From Caldisericota bacterium (GTDB lineage Bacteria > Caldisericota > Caldisericia > Cryosericales > Cryosericaceae), in the NCBI GenBank assembly GCA_026390285.1, contig JAPLGH010000183.1, positions 1 to 19,998 on the forward strand: 19,998 bases of DNA. The letters run 5' to 3'. The notes beneath the pieces are model-generated. The model was not told the DNA's origin, ran no database searches, and saw only the letters and a list, made by a program, of their open reading frames with translations. Position 1 is the stretch's first letter. Every line of letters begins with the position of its first letter. Shown piece after piece: positions 1-7,100 of this stretch. Position numbers and translations under genes: made by a program.

Positions 1-183
1 CGTACCGGAAAAATCGAGCACTCGAGCGTTCCTGCTGGAGGCCATTGCCTGGACATCGGCAGCGCTGCCGATACGTTCGATGATTCCATTTCGCAGGTAC
101 AGGGCGTCACCTGTCGGTTTCCAGCACCCCCCTAGCGATGCCATGACCCTGACGTGGAGTACTGCTATGTCTTCATGATGCAT
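1..183 (-). CDS. Amidohydrolase-family protein, N-terminal part (runs off the window)
   Basis: These are the first 61 codons of a gene that continues beyond base 1. The start is an ATG at 183-181, with GGGAGG on the minus strand about nine bases upstream. The peptide has the small N-terminal beta-sandwich pattern of metal-dependent amidohydrolases: a segment reading ALYLRNGIIERIGS, then ARVLDFSG, which precedes the first metal-binding strand in imidazolonepropionase- and YtcJ-like enzymes. The metal-binding HxH motif itself lies outside the window, so substrate and activity cannot be judged. It lies downstream of the HAD phosphatase gene on the same strand with a 111-base gap that holds its own promoter-like sequence. 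The family assignment is inferred from a short stretch and is moderate. Confidence 0.6.
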   Translation of the reverse strand, partial: MHHEDIAVLHVRVMASLGGCWKPTGDALYLRNGIIERIGSAADVQAMASSRNARVLDFSGT

Positions 184-198
184 GATGGTATTCCTCCC

Positions 199-212
199 GC
201 CCGCGTGCGGGC
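199..212 (-). promoter_or_regulatory. Short GC hairpin just upstream of the amidohydrolase ribosome binding site
   Basis: GCCCG, a four-base loop CACG, then CGGGC reads as a perfect five-bp stem on the minus strand. It directly precedes the GGGAGG ribosome binding site of the gene starting at 183. It could stabilise the leader or affect translation; this is inference from position only. Confidence 0.3.
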
Positions 213-270
213 GCTCATTGTAGTAGAAACCCCGGAGCACGGCGTGACGCGTTTCGGAACTGCTGGGACT

Positions 271-298
271 ATTGTAGTTTGGCAGGCGCAGGCTTCAA
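271..298 (-). promoter_or_regulatory. Putative sigma-70 type promoter for the amidohydrolase gene
   Basis: On the minus strand TTGAAG (298-293) is followed after 16 bases by TACAAT (276-271). The -35 box overlaps the TGA stop of the HAD phosphatase gene. Transcription would start near 264 and give a leader of about 80 bases. A second TACAAT (222-217) lacks a convincing -35 partner. No experimental support is available. Confidence 0.45.
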
Positions 299-948
299 CT
301 TCCCAGGCCTGTAAGCACCAGAACCTGGGGCAGGGAGTCGACAACGTACGTGGGCTTCAGTTCGAGCAGCGCGTCGCGCCCGATATAGCCGAATGTACAT
401 CCGCACGAGGCGACGCCGGCGTTGCGAGCTACAAGGATGTCATTCCGCGAGTCGCCGACCATGAGCGTTCGATCCTTGCTGGTGCCAATGTCTCGTATCA
501 GCGACAGGAGATTGGACGGATTTGGTTTCCGCAGGTTGGCGTCATTGGGGCCGACGACGCGGTCGAAGTACTGAAGGATCCCGAGGCGCCGCAAGATCTC
601 CAGCGAGAGGTCCTGAGGTTTGTTCGTCAGCACTGACAAGTGGGCTCCTCGTTCCTGGAGCGAAGTGAGTGTCTCCGCACAGCCTTCATAGATGTGCGAG
701 AAGTCGGTACAATGGTCCATGTAGGAGGAGTGGAATTCGTTCACCAGCTCATCGACGAACTGCTCTTCGTCGGTCTTGAAGGCTCGTTTCATTATGTCAT
801 CCACGCCGTCTCCCACCCACGAGATGACGGTTGCGAGCTCGGCAACAGGCCGGGCGTGCAGCTGAAGGACATGGTTGACCGCTTCCGCAATGTCACGGCG
901 CGTATCGACAAGCGTTCCATCCAGGTCGAACAAATAGAGGTCGAACAC
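295..948 (-). CDS. gph: HAD-superfamily hydrolase, phosphoglycolate phosphatase-like
   Basis: This 217-residue protein has all four HAD motifs: FDLDGT with nucleophile Asp8 and Asp10, Thr108 in VLTNKP, Lys141 in LRKPNP, and GDSRND with Asp166 and Asp170. The four-helix cap follows motif I, and the WVGDGVDD segment matches the WVGNGxxx region typical of Gph. The expected reaction is dephosphorylation of 2-phosphoglycolate, a salvage step after DNA-damage repair, although HAD phosphatases of this group are often promiscuous. The reading frame stays open to an ATG at 993, but the GTG at 948 is preferred because AAAGGAG lies seven bases before it and the protein then begins right at the first core strand. 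It lies upstream of the amidohydrolase gene and divergent from the GNAT gene. The fold is sure; the substrate is inferred. Confidence 0.88.
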   Translation of the reverse strand: MFDLYLFDLDGTLVDTRRDIAEAVNHVLQLHARPVAELATVISWVGDGVDDIMKRAFKTDEEQFVDELVNEFHSSYMDHCTDFSHIYEGCAETLTSLQERGAHLSVLTNKPQDLSLEILRRLGILQYFDRVVGPNDANLRKPNPSNLLSLIRDIGTSKDRTLMVGDSRNDILVARNAGVASCGCTFGYIGRDALLELKPTYVVDSLPQVLVLTGLGS

Positions 949-1085
949 AGGTATTCTCCTTTGCAGGTGGTGTGGTGAGGATGATTCTCGCATATACTGT
1001 ACACAAGCGCGGGCGCGAGTCTACCCTCGCAACTGTGAACCCGCACCGTATCTGGTGTTAGCTCGACCGTCGCTTTGAGGACGAT
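949..1085. promoter_or_regulatory. Divergent intergenic region, no clear promoter
   Basis: This 137-bp gap separates the HAD phosphatase (minus) from the GNAT/pyrophosphatase pair (plus), so promoters for both directions are expected. A TATACT at 993-998 could be a plus-strand -10 box and the overlapping TATATG (996-991) a minus-strand one, but neither has a recognisable -35 element at 16-18 bases. No RNA gene or repeat is evident. Confidence 0.25.
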
Positions 1086-2213
1086 ATGTCAGGATTGGGA
1101 GGAAGGACTTCCGTGGAAACGAGACTCATCGAAGACGTCGCTGCGTTTGCGCAACTGGAGCCCTTCTGGAACCCGATAGTTGTGCAGAGTTCTTCCAATA
1201 CGTGCCATTCCACATTCGAATGGCTGTTCACATGGTGGCGGTACTTCAGTGCAGATAGACACCTTCTGCTGCTCGTGGCATACGAGCATGGCATGCCGGC
1301 AGGTCTTGCCCCGCTGTATGTCGGCAACGGGGCCACGGAATCCAGGGACCTGCATTTCCTGGGACAAGGGCTCTCAGACTACGCTGACTTCATTGTTCCT
1401 CGAGATCGTCTGGACATCATGGAGGAGCTCGTCGCCACGGTTCTTGCGTACCGTCAGCTGTGGAACGGGGTCGATCTGGAGGAGATCCCTTCGGAGTCGC
1501 CAAGCAGAGGGCTCCTGGATAGGCTCCGCCAAGTGGGCGGCACCCCTGCAGTGTGGCAAACGACTGTGCGATGCCCGTACCTGCCAATCGAGGGCAGCTG
1601 GGAAGCATTCTACGCTGCCATGGGTAAGGGGTTCCGGCACGAAGTGCGGAACAAGTCGAACAGATGGAACAAACTGAACAGTTGTCCAGGAAAAGGGCAG
1701 GAACTCTGCTACGTCGATCGCAGAGAAGTTGACGGCGTATTTGTGAACGAGGTTGTCGCTCTTTCAGACAAGCGTCGATCGGTCGACGGCCATCGGAGTC
1801 CGTTTCTCAACCATCCAGACCAGGAGTTCCTTCGTGAAGTGCTTCCGCTCATGGGCCGGCGAAACCAGTTGCGCGTGACGGAGGTGCGGAGTGGCAACGC
1901 TCTCCTGGCATTCATGCTCGCCTACCATTGGCAGGGGATAGTCTACACATGGAACACCCAATATGACCCGGCACTTACAGCGTATTCGCTGGGGCGCATT
2001 GCACTGGTGAAGCTTGCAGAGCAGTCGTTTCGCGAAGGTTGTCGCGAACTGGATTTCATGCGAGGCGAGGAGCCATACAAGTTCGAGTGGACGACGCTCT
2101 TCAGGACGAACCTGGCTCTGCGCTCAGAGCGCACAGCTCAGCCTACGGGGGACGTGCAGACACTTCCTGGGCGCGGAACGGTTCAGGTCGTCGAGGGCGA
2201 AAGGAGTACCTGA
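1086..2213 (+). CDS. GNAT-family N-acetyltransferase of the CelD/BioF2 type
   Basis: The 375-residue product resembles the CelD/BioF2-like acetyltransferases (double-GNAT fold). Seen in the sequence are the N-terminal LIEDVAAF...LEPFWNPIV block, the hallmark FEWLFTWWRYF aromatic segment near residue 45, a middle MGKGFRHEVRNKSNRW block resembling the family's conserved basic helix, and a C-terminal acyl-CoA fold half ending in LDFMRGEEPYKFEW, close to the family signature F.RG.E.YK..W. Members are linked to envelope polysaccharide or peptide-linked acyl transfer; the substrate here is unknown. The ATG at 1086 has GAGG five bases upstream. A GTG at 1113 has the stronger GGGAGGAAGG leader and matches the usual protein start, so the true start may be there. 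It ends one base before the next ATG and is likely cotranscribed with the pyrophosphatase gene. Confidence 0.75.
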   Translation: MSGLGGRTSVETRLIEDVAAFAQLEPFWNPIVVQSSSNTCHSTFEWLFTWWRYFSADRHLLLLVAYEHGMPAGLAPLYVGNGATESRDLHFLGQGLSDYADFIVPRDRLDIMEELVATVLAYRQLWNGVDLEEIPSESPSRGLLDRLRQVGGTPAVWQTTVRCPYLPIEGSWEAFYAAMGKGFRHEVRNKSNRWNKLNSCPGKGQELCYVDRREVDGVFVNEVVALSDKRRSVDGHRSPFLNHPDQEFLREVLPLMGRRNQLRVTEVRSGNALLAFMLAYHWQGIVYTWNTQYDPALTAYSLGRIALVKLAEQSFREGCRELDFMRGEEPYKFEWTTLFRTNLALRSERTAQPTGDVQTLPGRGTVQVVEGERST

Positions 2214-2214
2214 C

Positions 2215-3855
2215 ATGCGACAGAAAGTCATTGTCACCGGGCACAAGAGTCCGGACACGGATTCCATCTGCTCCGCCCTTGGCTACGCGTTCTACAAGAA
2301 TCGCACGGACCCCTCCCGCGTCTACGTCGCCGTTCGGGCAGGAGAACTGAACGATGAAACCCGCTTTGTCCTGGAGCGCTTCGGGTTTCGCGTGCCGCCG
2401 CTGTTGAGATCGTTGATGCCACAGGTTCAGGACATCCCGCGGAAGCGCCTTGTGATGGTTGCTCCCTCGACTCGTGTCGGGAAGGCTGCCATTCTCATGA
2501 AGGAGAATCATATCCATTCACTCCCGGTGGTCGACGATGCACTGGTTGTACGAGGCGTTGTAGACGCCGTCGACATCGCCACCGCCTACGCCGACCAGCT
2601 TGAGCATGCCGACGTTCTCCCGTATGCTGTGGAACTTGACACGCTGGTACGGCAGCTCTCTGCAAGGGTTGTTGTTCATACTCAGGAATCCACAGACCTC
2701 AGGGGACGACTGCTTGTTGTGATTGGCTCGGTGGAGCGTCTTGCGCCAGGGGCTGAGGATGTTGCGATCATCATCTCTGACGGGGTACCCCCCAAGGATG
2801 TCTTGGCAGCATGCTCGGCCGCTTCGACGCTGATTGTCACGGGCAGAGCCGCTCCGAACAAAACACAGACACAGTGGCCGGCCCACCTGAACCTCGTTCT
2901 TGAGACAGACATGACGGTGACACAGGCGTTGCGCACTCTCTGGTCGGCGATCCCGGTATCTGCATTCATGGAAGGTACCGTGCCCCTGCTTGGTATGACA
3001 GATACACTGGAGAGAGCGAAGAAGGCCGTTCTCGACTCGTCTGCCCGCTGTGCCGTGGTCCTTGATGCCCAGCATCATCCAGTGAACATCGTGACGCGTT
3101 CCGACCTCATCCGGTTTGCACGCAAGAAGGTTATCCTTGTGGACCACAATGAGACGCTGCAGGCTGTTGACGGCGTGGAGGAAGCCGATATCCTCGAGAT
3201 TATCGATCATCATCGTGTCGGAGACATCTCCACCTTCCGCCCCATCTACTTTCACAACGAGCCGGTAGGGAGCACGTGTACGATCGTCGCCGAACTGTGT
3301 ACCGAGAATGGCGTGTTCCTGCCCAAGACGGTAGCGGGTATCCTGATGTCAGGCATTCTCTCGGACACCATGAACCTGAACCTCTCGACAACCACGCCAA
3401 AGGATGTCCGCACTGTGCGACGCCTGGCGGCGACGATTGGCATCGACGCGGAAGTATATGGCCTCGAGTTGCTCCAGAACGGTTCCGTGATGTTCAAGGG
3501 TCTTTCCGCCATGGAAGTCCTGATGCGGGACTTCAAGGAATTCGACCTCTTCGACACACGCATCGGCGTCTCTCAAGCTGTCGTGTTCTCATTCGACCGC
3601 ATCCGCGAACGGGAGCCGGAGTTCAAGCAGGCGATGCGGGATGTGCGAGCACGCATGGGGCTCGCCATGGTGGCATTTCTAGCCACGGACCCCCTGAGCA
3701 GGCGGTCATATCTGATCGTCGCCGGGCCTGCCGACGCGTTCGAGGAGGCATTCGGCGTGCGCATGGAAGATGGACATGCTGTCCTGGATGGAGTGCTCTC
3801 TCGCAAGAAGGACTTCATTCCACCGGTGGCCGAGGTTCTGTCGCGGTATGCGTGA
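2215..3855 (+). CDS. CBS/DRTGG-containing family II (Mn-dependent) inorganic pyrophosphatase homologue
   Basis: The 546-residue protein has the split DHH layout of regulated family II pyrophosphatases. First comes a start strand with GHKSPDTDS (His10, Asp14, Asp16). Then come a CBS motif (about 75-125), a DRTGG-like middle (about 140-220), a second CBS unit (about 225-305), DHN at 310-312, DHH at 331-333, EPVGSTCT, SDT at 383-385 and a DHHA2 domain ending in SRKK (529-532). Known members hydrolyse pyrophosphate in the cytosol and are tuned by adenine nucleotides or diadenosine polyphosphates on the CBS pair. Two positions look changed: the phosphate-binding Lys/Arg after SDT is Asn389, and the usual SRKKQ reads SRKKD. 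The ATG at 2215 is chosen because AAGGAG lies eight bases before it; an open frame reaching 2014 only shadows the previous gene. Domain identity is firm, exact substrate less so. Confidence 0.87.
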   Translation: MRQKVIVTGHKSPDTDSICSALGYAFYKNRTDPSRVYVAVRAGELNDETRFVLERFGFRVPPLLRSLMPQVQDIPRKRLVMVAPSTRVGKAAILMKENHIHSLPVVDDALVVRGVVDAVDIATAYADQLEHADVLPYAVELDTLVRQLSARVVVHTQESTDLRGRLLVVIGSVERLAPGAEDVAIIISDGVPPKDVLAACSAASTLIVTGRAAPNKTQTQWPAHLNLVLETDMTVTQALRTLWSAIPVSAFMEGTVPLLGMTDTLERAKKAVLDSSARCAVVLDAQHHPVNIVTRSDLIRFARKKVILVDHNETLQAVDGVEEADILEIIDHHRVGDISTFRPIYFHNEPVGSTCTIVAELCTENGVFLPKTVAGILMSGILSDTMNLNLSTTTPKDVRTVRRLAATIGIDAEVYGLELLQNGSVMFKGLSAMEVLMRDFKEFDLFDTRIGVSQAVVFSFDRIREREPEFKQAMRDVRARMGLAMVAFLATDPLSRRSYLIVAGPADAFEEAFGVRMEDGHAVLDGVLSRKKDFIPPVAEVLSRYA

Positions 3856-3877
3856 TCGAGAGTGGGCGCCCGGCGGT

Positions 3878-3905
3878 TTGACCCGAGGCATGGACGGGTG
3901 ATACT
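3878..3905 (+). promoter_or_regulatory. Putative promoter of the FGGY kinase gene
   Basis: TTGACC at 3878-3883 and GATACT at 3900-3905 are separated by 16 bases. Transcription would begin near 3912, inside the dyad described next, leaving a leader of about 75 bases before the ATG at 3988. Confidence 0.5.
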
Positions 3906-3934
3906 CTCACGGAGAGTGTTGCCGACACTGATAC
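3899..3934 (+). promoter_or_regulatory. Candidate operator: two dyads flanked by TGATAC direct repeats
   Basis: ACTCTC-ACG-GAGAGT (3903-3917) is a perfect six-bp inverted repeat covering the expected transcription start. It is followed by AGTGT-TGCCG-ACACT (3915-3929), a five-bp inverted repeat with centre 12 bases on. TGATAC occurs at 3899 and again at 3929, exactly 30 bases apart, framing both dyads. This is what a regulator-binding site at a sugar-kinase promoter might look like, but no regulator gene is nearby. Alternative RNA hairpins in the leader are equally possible. Confidence 0.4.
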
Positions 3935-3987
3935 CGGAGCTGTTGCGACGATAGGTCTGGCGAGCCCGGTTGAAGGGGAGGAGTGAA

Positions 3988-5544
3988 ATGGGAGACCGAT
4001 ACGTTCTGGCGATTGATTGTGGCACACAGAGTGTTCGAGGCCTGCTGTTTGACGACTGTGGTCACCTGGTAGCCAAGCATAAGGTAGACTTTGAGCCGTA
4101 CTTTTCGCCGGTGCCGGGGTATGCCGAGCATCGTGCTGAGGATTACTGGCGAGATGCCTGTAAAGCCTTGCAGGCGCTGAAGGAAGAATCCCCCGAAGCG
4201 TGGGGGCGTATTGGAGCGGTTGCGGTGACTACGCAGCGCGATACGGTCGTACCACTCGATGCCGATGGAATCCCTGTCCGCCCCGCCATTGTCTGGTTGG
4301 ACCAGCGCATGGCTCGCTGTGACGAACCGATGCCTCTCGTGGACCGCCTACAGTTCAGGATTACAGGGATGACCAAGGCGGTCGAGATTACCAGACGCAA
4401 AGGCAAGGACAACTGGATGGTGGAGAACGAACCTGAGCTGTGGGCCCGGACCAGCAAGTGGCTGCTGTTGTCGGGGTTCTTCTGCTTTCGACTGACGGGA
4501 CTGTACGTTGACTCGGTGGCCTCACAGATAGGTCACAACCCGTTTGACTATCACACGCGCAGCTGGCCCAGGAGTGACAACAGCTGGCGGTGGCACATGT
4601 GTAGCGCGCGACGGGATCAGATGCCCGCGCTCATGGACGCGAGTGAGCGCATGGGCATCATTACTGTCGAAGCGGCACGTGAAACCGGTATTCCCGAGGG
4701 AACACCGGTCATTGCTGCCGGATCCGACAAGGGGTGTGAGACGCTTGGCGTCGGCTGTGTCGACGAGACGAGTGTCAGCCTGAGCTTTGGGACAACCGCA
4801 ACGGCCCAGACGACGTCACGGAGATATTTCGAACCCATCCCGTTCATGCCTCCCTACCCGGCCAGTATCAAGGGAAGCTTCAATCCCGAGGTCGAGATCT
4901 TTCGCGGCTACTGGATGGTATCTTGGTTCAAGAAGGAATTCGCGGCTCGCGAAGCCGTGGAGGCGGAACAGCGCGGCGTTCCTCCGGAGGTCGTGCTGAA
5001 TGAGCATCTGAACGATGTGCCTCCAGGAGCACAGGGTTTGATGCTCCAGCCGTACTGGGGCCCCGGTCTGAAGATGCCCGAGGCGAAAGGGTCGATGATC
5101 GGGTTTGGCGATGTACACACGAGACCGCACATCTATCGTGCTATCATCGAAGGCATAGGCTATGCGCTGCTGGAGGGGGTCGAACGCATTGAGCGGAAGA
5201 GTGGGCACAAGGTGAACCGGGTCATGGTGTCAGGAGGCGGTTCTCAGAGTGACGCTATCTGCCAGATCACCGCCGACTTGTTCGACCGACCGGTAGTGCG
5301 AAGCGAGACCTATGAGACATCAGGCTTGGGCGCTGCTATCAACGGTTTCGTAGGGATTGGTGTCTATGCTACTCATGAAGAGGCAGTAGAGAAAATGGTT
5401 CACTGGGACAGTACCTTTCTTCCACGTCCGGAGGCGTCCCACATCTACCATGAGCTCTACACGCGCGTCTACAAGCGCATCTATCCTTCGCTACAACCGC
5501 TGTACCGGGAGATTCAGAGGATAACAGGGTATCCCGACATCTGA
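3988..5544 (+). CDS. FGGY-family carbohydrate kinase, substrate unknown
   Basis: This 518-residue protein is a full-length FGGY sugar kinase, an ATP-dependent cytosolic enzyme that phosphorylates a sugar or polyol. The N-terminal phosphate-1 loop reads AIDCGTQSVRGLLFD. TQRDTVVPLD and WLDQRM lie in domain I. Asp247 in AAGSDKGCETLG sits where the catalytic base lies in glycerol kinase (Asp245). SLSFGTTAT is the phosphate-2 motif, and VMVSGGGSQSDAICQITADLF with TSGLGAAINGFVGIG forms the adenosine site. No glycerol-, xylulose- or ribulose-kinase hallmark stands out. The start ATG at 3988 has GGGGAGGAG about six bases upstream; an in-frame ATG at 3970 precedes that site and is unlikely. It has its own promoter and no sugar transporter or isomerase beside it, so the pathway cannot be read from context. 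Confidence 0.88.
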   Translation: MGDRYVLAIDCGTQSVRGLLFDDCGHLVAKHKVDFEPYFSPVPGYAEHRAEDYWRDACKALQALKEESPEAWGRIGAVAVTTQRDTVVPLDADGIPVRPAIVWLDQRMARCDEPMPLVDRLQFRITGMTKAVEITRRKGKDNWMVENEPELWARTSKWLLLSGFFCFRLTGLYVDSVASQIGHNPFDYHTRSWPRSDNSWRWHMCSARRDQMPALMDASERMGIITVEAARETGIPEGTPVIAAGSDKGCETLGVGCVDETSVSLSFGTTATAQTTSRRYFEPIPFMPPYPASIKGSFNPEVEIFRGYWMVSWFKKEFAAREAVEAEQRGVPPEVVLNEHLNDVPPGAQGLMLQPYWGPGLKMPEAKGSMIGFGDVHTRPHIYRAIIEGIGYALLEGVERIERKSGHKVNRVMVSGGGSQSDAICQITADLFDRPVVRSETYETSGLGAAINGFVGIGVYATHEEAVEKMVHWDSTFLPRPEASHIYHELYTRVYKRIYPSLQPLYREIQRITGYPDI

Positions 5545-5595
5545 GAAGGCGAGAAAGCTGTCAAGCAGATTGTGATTCGACTCTTGCCCGCGGCT
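5545..5595. other. Short convergent spacer, no terminator seen
   Basis: Only 51 bases separate the convergent ends of the FGGY kinase and guaA. I see no stable hairpin with a U-rich tail in either direction, so the two transcripts may overlap or rely on Rho. Confidence 0.4.
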
Positions 5596-7100
5596 CTACT
5601 CCCACTCGATGGTGGAGGGGGGTTTCGATGTGATGTCATAGACGACGCGATTGACTTCAGGCAGTTCACTGGTAATTGCGTGAGATATCTCCTCGAGCAC
5701 GTCCGCGGGAAGCCGTACCCAGTCGGCGGTCATGCCGTCGCTGCTCTCGACGATACGAAGCGCAATTGTATGAACGTACGTTCGTTCGTCACCCTTGACG
5801 CCGACAGTACGGATGTTGGGGAGGACAGCGAAGGACTGCCACACTCTCGTATACCATCCCGATGCTCTCATCACCCGTTCTAAGACTGCGTCCGCGCGCT
5901 GCAGGATATCAACGTTCTCAGGTGTCACCTCTCCAAGGATGCGGACGCCCAGGCCAGGACCAGGGAACGGTTGTCTGTCCACAAGTTCTTCCGGTAGTCC
6001 CAGAGCGCGGCCAAGGTCGCGCACTTCATCCTTGAACAGGAGGCGGAGCGGTTCGATGAGCGAGAATGAGAGATCTGCAGGCAGGCCGCCAACGTTGTGG
6101 TGACTCTTGATGGTGCTGGCGACTGAGTTCCCGGATTCGATGACGTCCGGGTACAGTGTCCCCTGGACGAGCAGTCGATGAAGGCGGCGCCTATCGCTTT
6201 CCGTTTCTTCTCGGGCTCCGTGACACCTTTCAGCGACGCGAAGAACCGTGCTGAGGCATCAATACGCACAAGAGGCATATCAAAGCGGCGATGGAACAGT
6301 GATTCGACACGGTCACCCTCGCCCGTCCTGAGCAGCCCGGTATCCACAAACACGCAGGTGAGGTGACCACCGATGGCTCGATGCACCAGTGTCGTCGCGA
6401 CCGAACTGTCTACTCCTCCCGAAAGCGCGCAGAGCGCGCGCTCATCGCCTATTCGCAAACGGATGTCCTGGATGGCATCGGCCACGAAACCCGACATTGT
6501 CCAGTCACCTGAGCATCCTGCCGCCTCGAAAAGGAAGTGCCGCAGAATGTCGCGGCCGACGGGAGTGTGGACTACCTCGGGGTGAAACTGTATGCCGAAT
6601 TGTCGTCGGTCTGGATTCTCCATGGCAGCAACCGGACATGCCAGGGTGCAGGCGATGGGCCGGAAGCCCGGGGGGATGGCCCCGATGCGGTCGGTGTGGC
6701 TCATCCAGCAGGACGTCTCGGCCGGAAGGCCACGAAACAGGGAAGAGGACTCGTCCAGTCGGACAATTGTCTTCCCATACTCTCCTGACGGAGCGTGTTC
6801 CACGGATCCGCCAAGCAGCTTGGCCATCAACTGGGCTCCGTAGCAGATACCAAGGAGTGGTATCCCTGCTTCGAGAACGTCAGCATCGCAGACAGGGGCT
6901 GAGGCGGCGTACACACTGGCGGGGCCACCCGAGAGAATAATCGCCTTCGGGCTTCTCGCAGCAAGCGTCTCGAGGGGTGTGTCAAACGGAGTGATCTCGC
7001 AAAAAACGTGCAGTTCGCGGACTCGACGCGCGATGAGCTGTGTATACTGACCGCCGAAGTCCAGGATAAGAACAAGCTCGTGCTTTCCTGTGGAGGTCAT
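5596..7100 (-). pseudogene. guaA: GMP synthase (glutamine-hydrolysing), broken by an internal frameshifting deletion
   Basis: GuaA converts XMP to GMP with ATP and glutamine. The first 308 codons (7100 to 6177) give the class I amidotransferase domain with Cys86 in GICYG and His173/Glu175 in FHPEV, then the ATP-pyrophosphatase loop SGGVDS (227-232) and GVTEPEKKRKAIGAAFI. At 6175/6174 the frame changes. From 6174 to 5596 another frame supplies LLVQGTLYPDVIES, the KSHHNVGGLP-type region, FPGPGLGVRILGE and the C-terminal dimerisation domain ending PPSTIEWE. Compared with E. coli GuaA, the helix between EF and LAQGT (about 13 residues, about 40 nt) is missing. Restoring 40 nt gives 514 residues, the normal size. 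The ATG overlaps the guaB stop (ATGA), so translation is probably coupled. Both halves are otherwise well conserved, so this is a very recent mutation or a sequence error. Confidence 0.88.

Noticed and set aside
154..978. Plus-strand open frames over the HAD phosphatase region
   Set aside because: They are antisense to a gene with all four HAD motifs and have no start signals or recognised domains.
2014..2214. Upstream extension of the pyrophosphatase frame into the GNAT gene
   Set aside because: The extension overlaps the conserved end of the GNAT protein in another frame, while the ATG at 2215 has a strong ribosome binding site and starts right at the first DHH strand.
6165..6185. Programmed frameshifting or translational bypassing in guaA
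   Set aside because: Coding bases are missing rather than extra, so no ribosomal trick could restore the lost residues; there is also no slippery heptamer at the junction.
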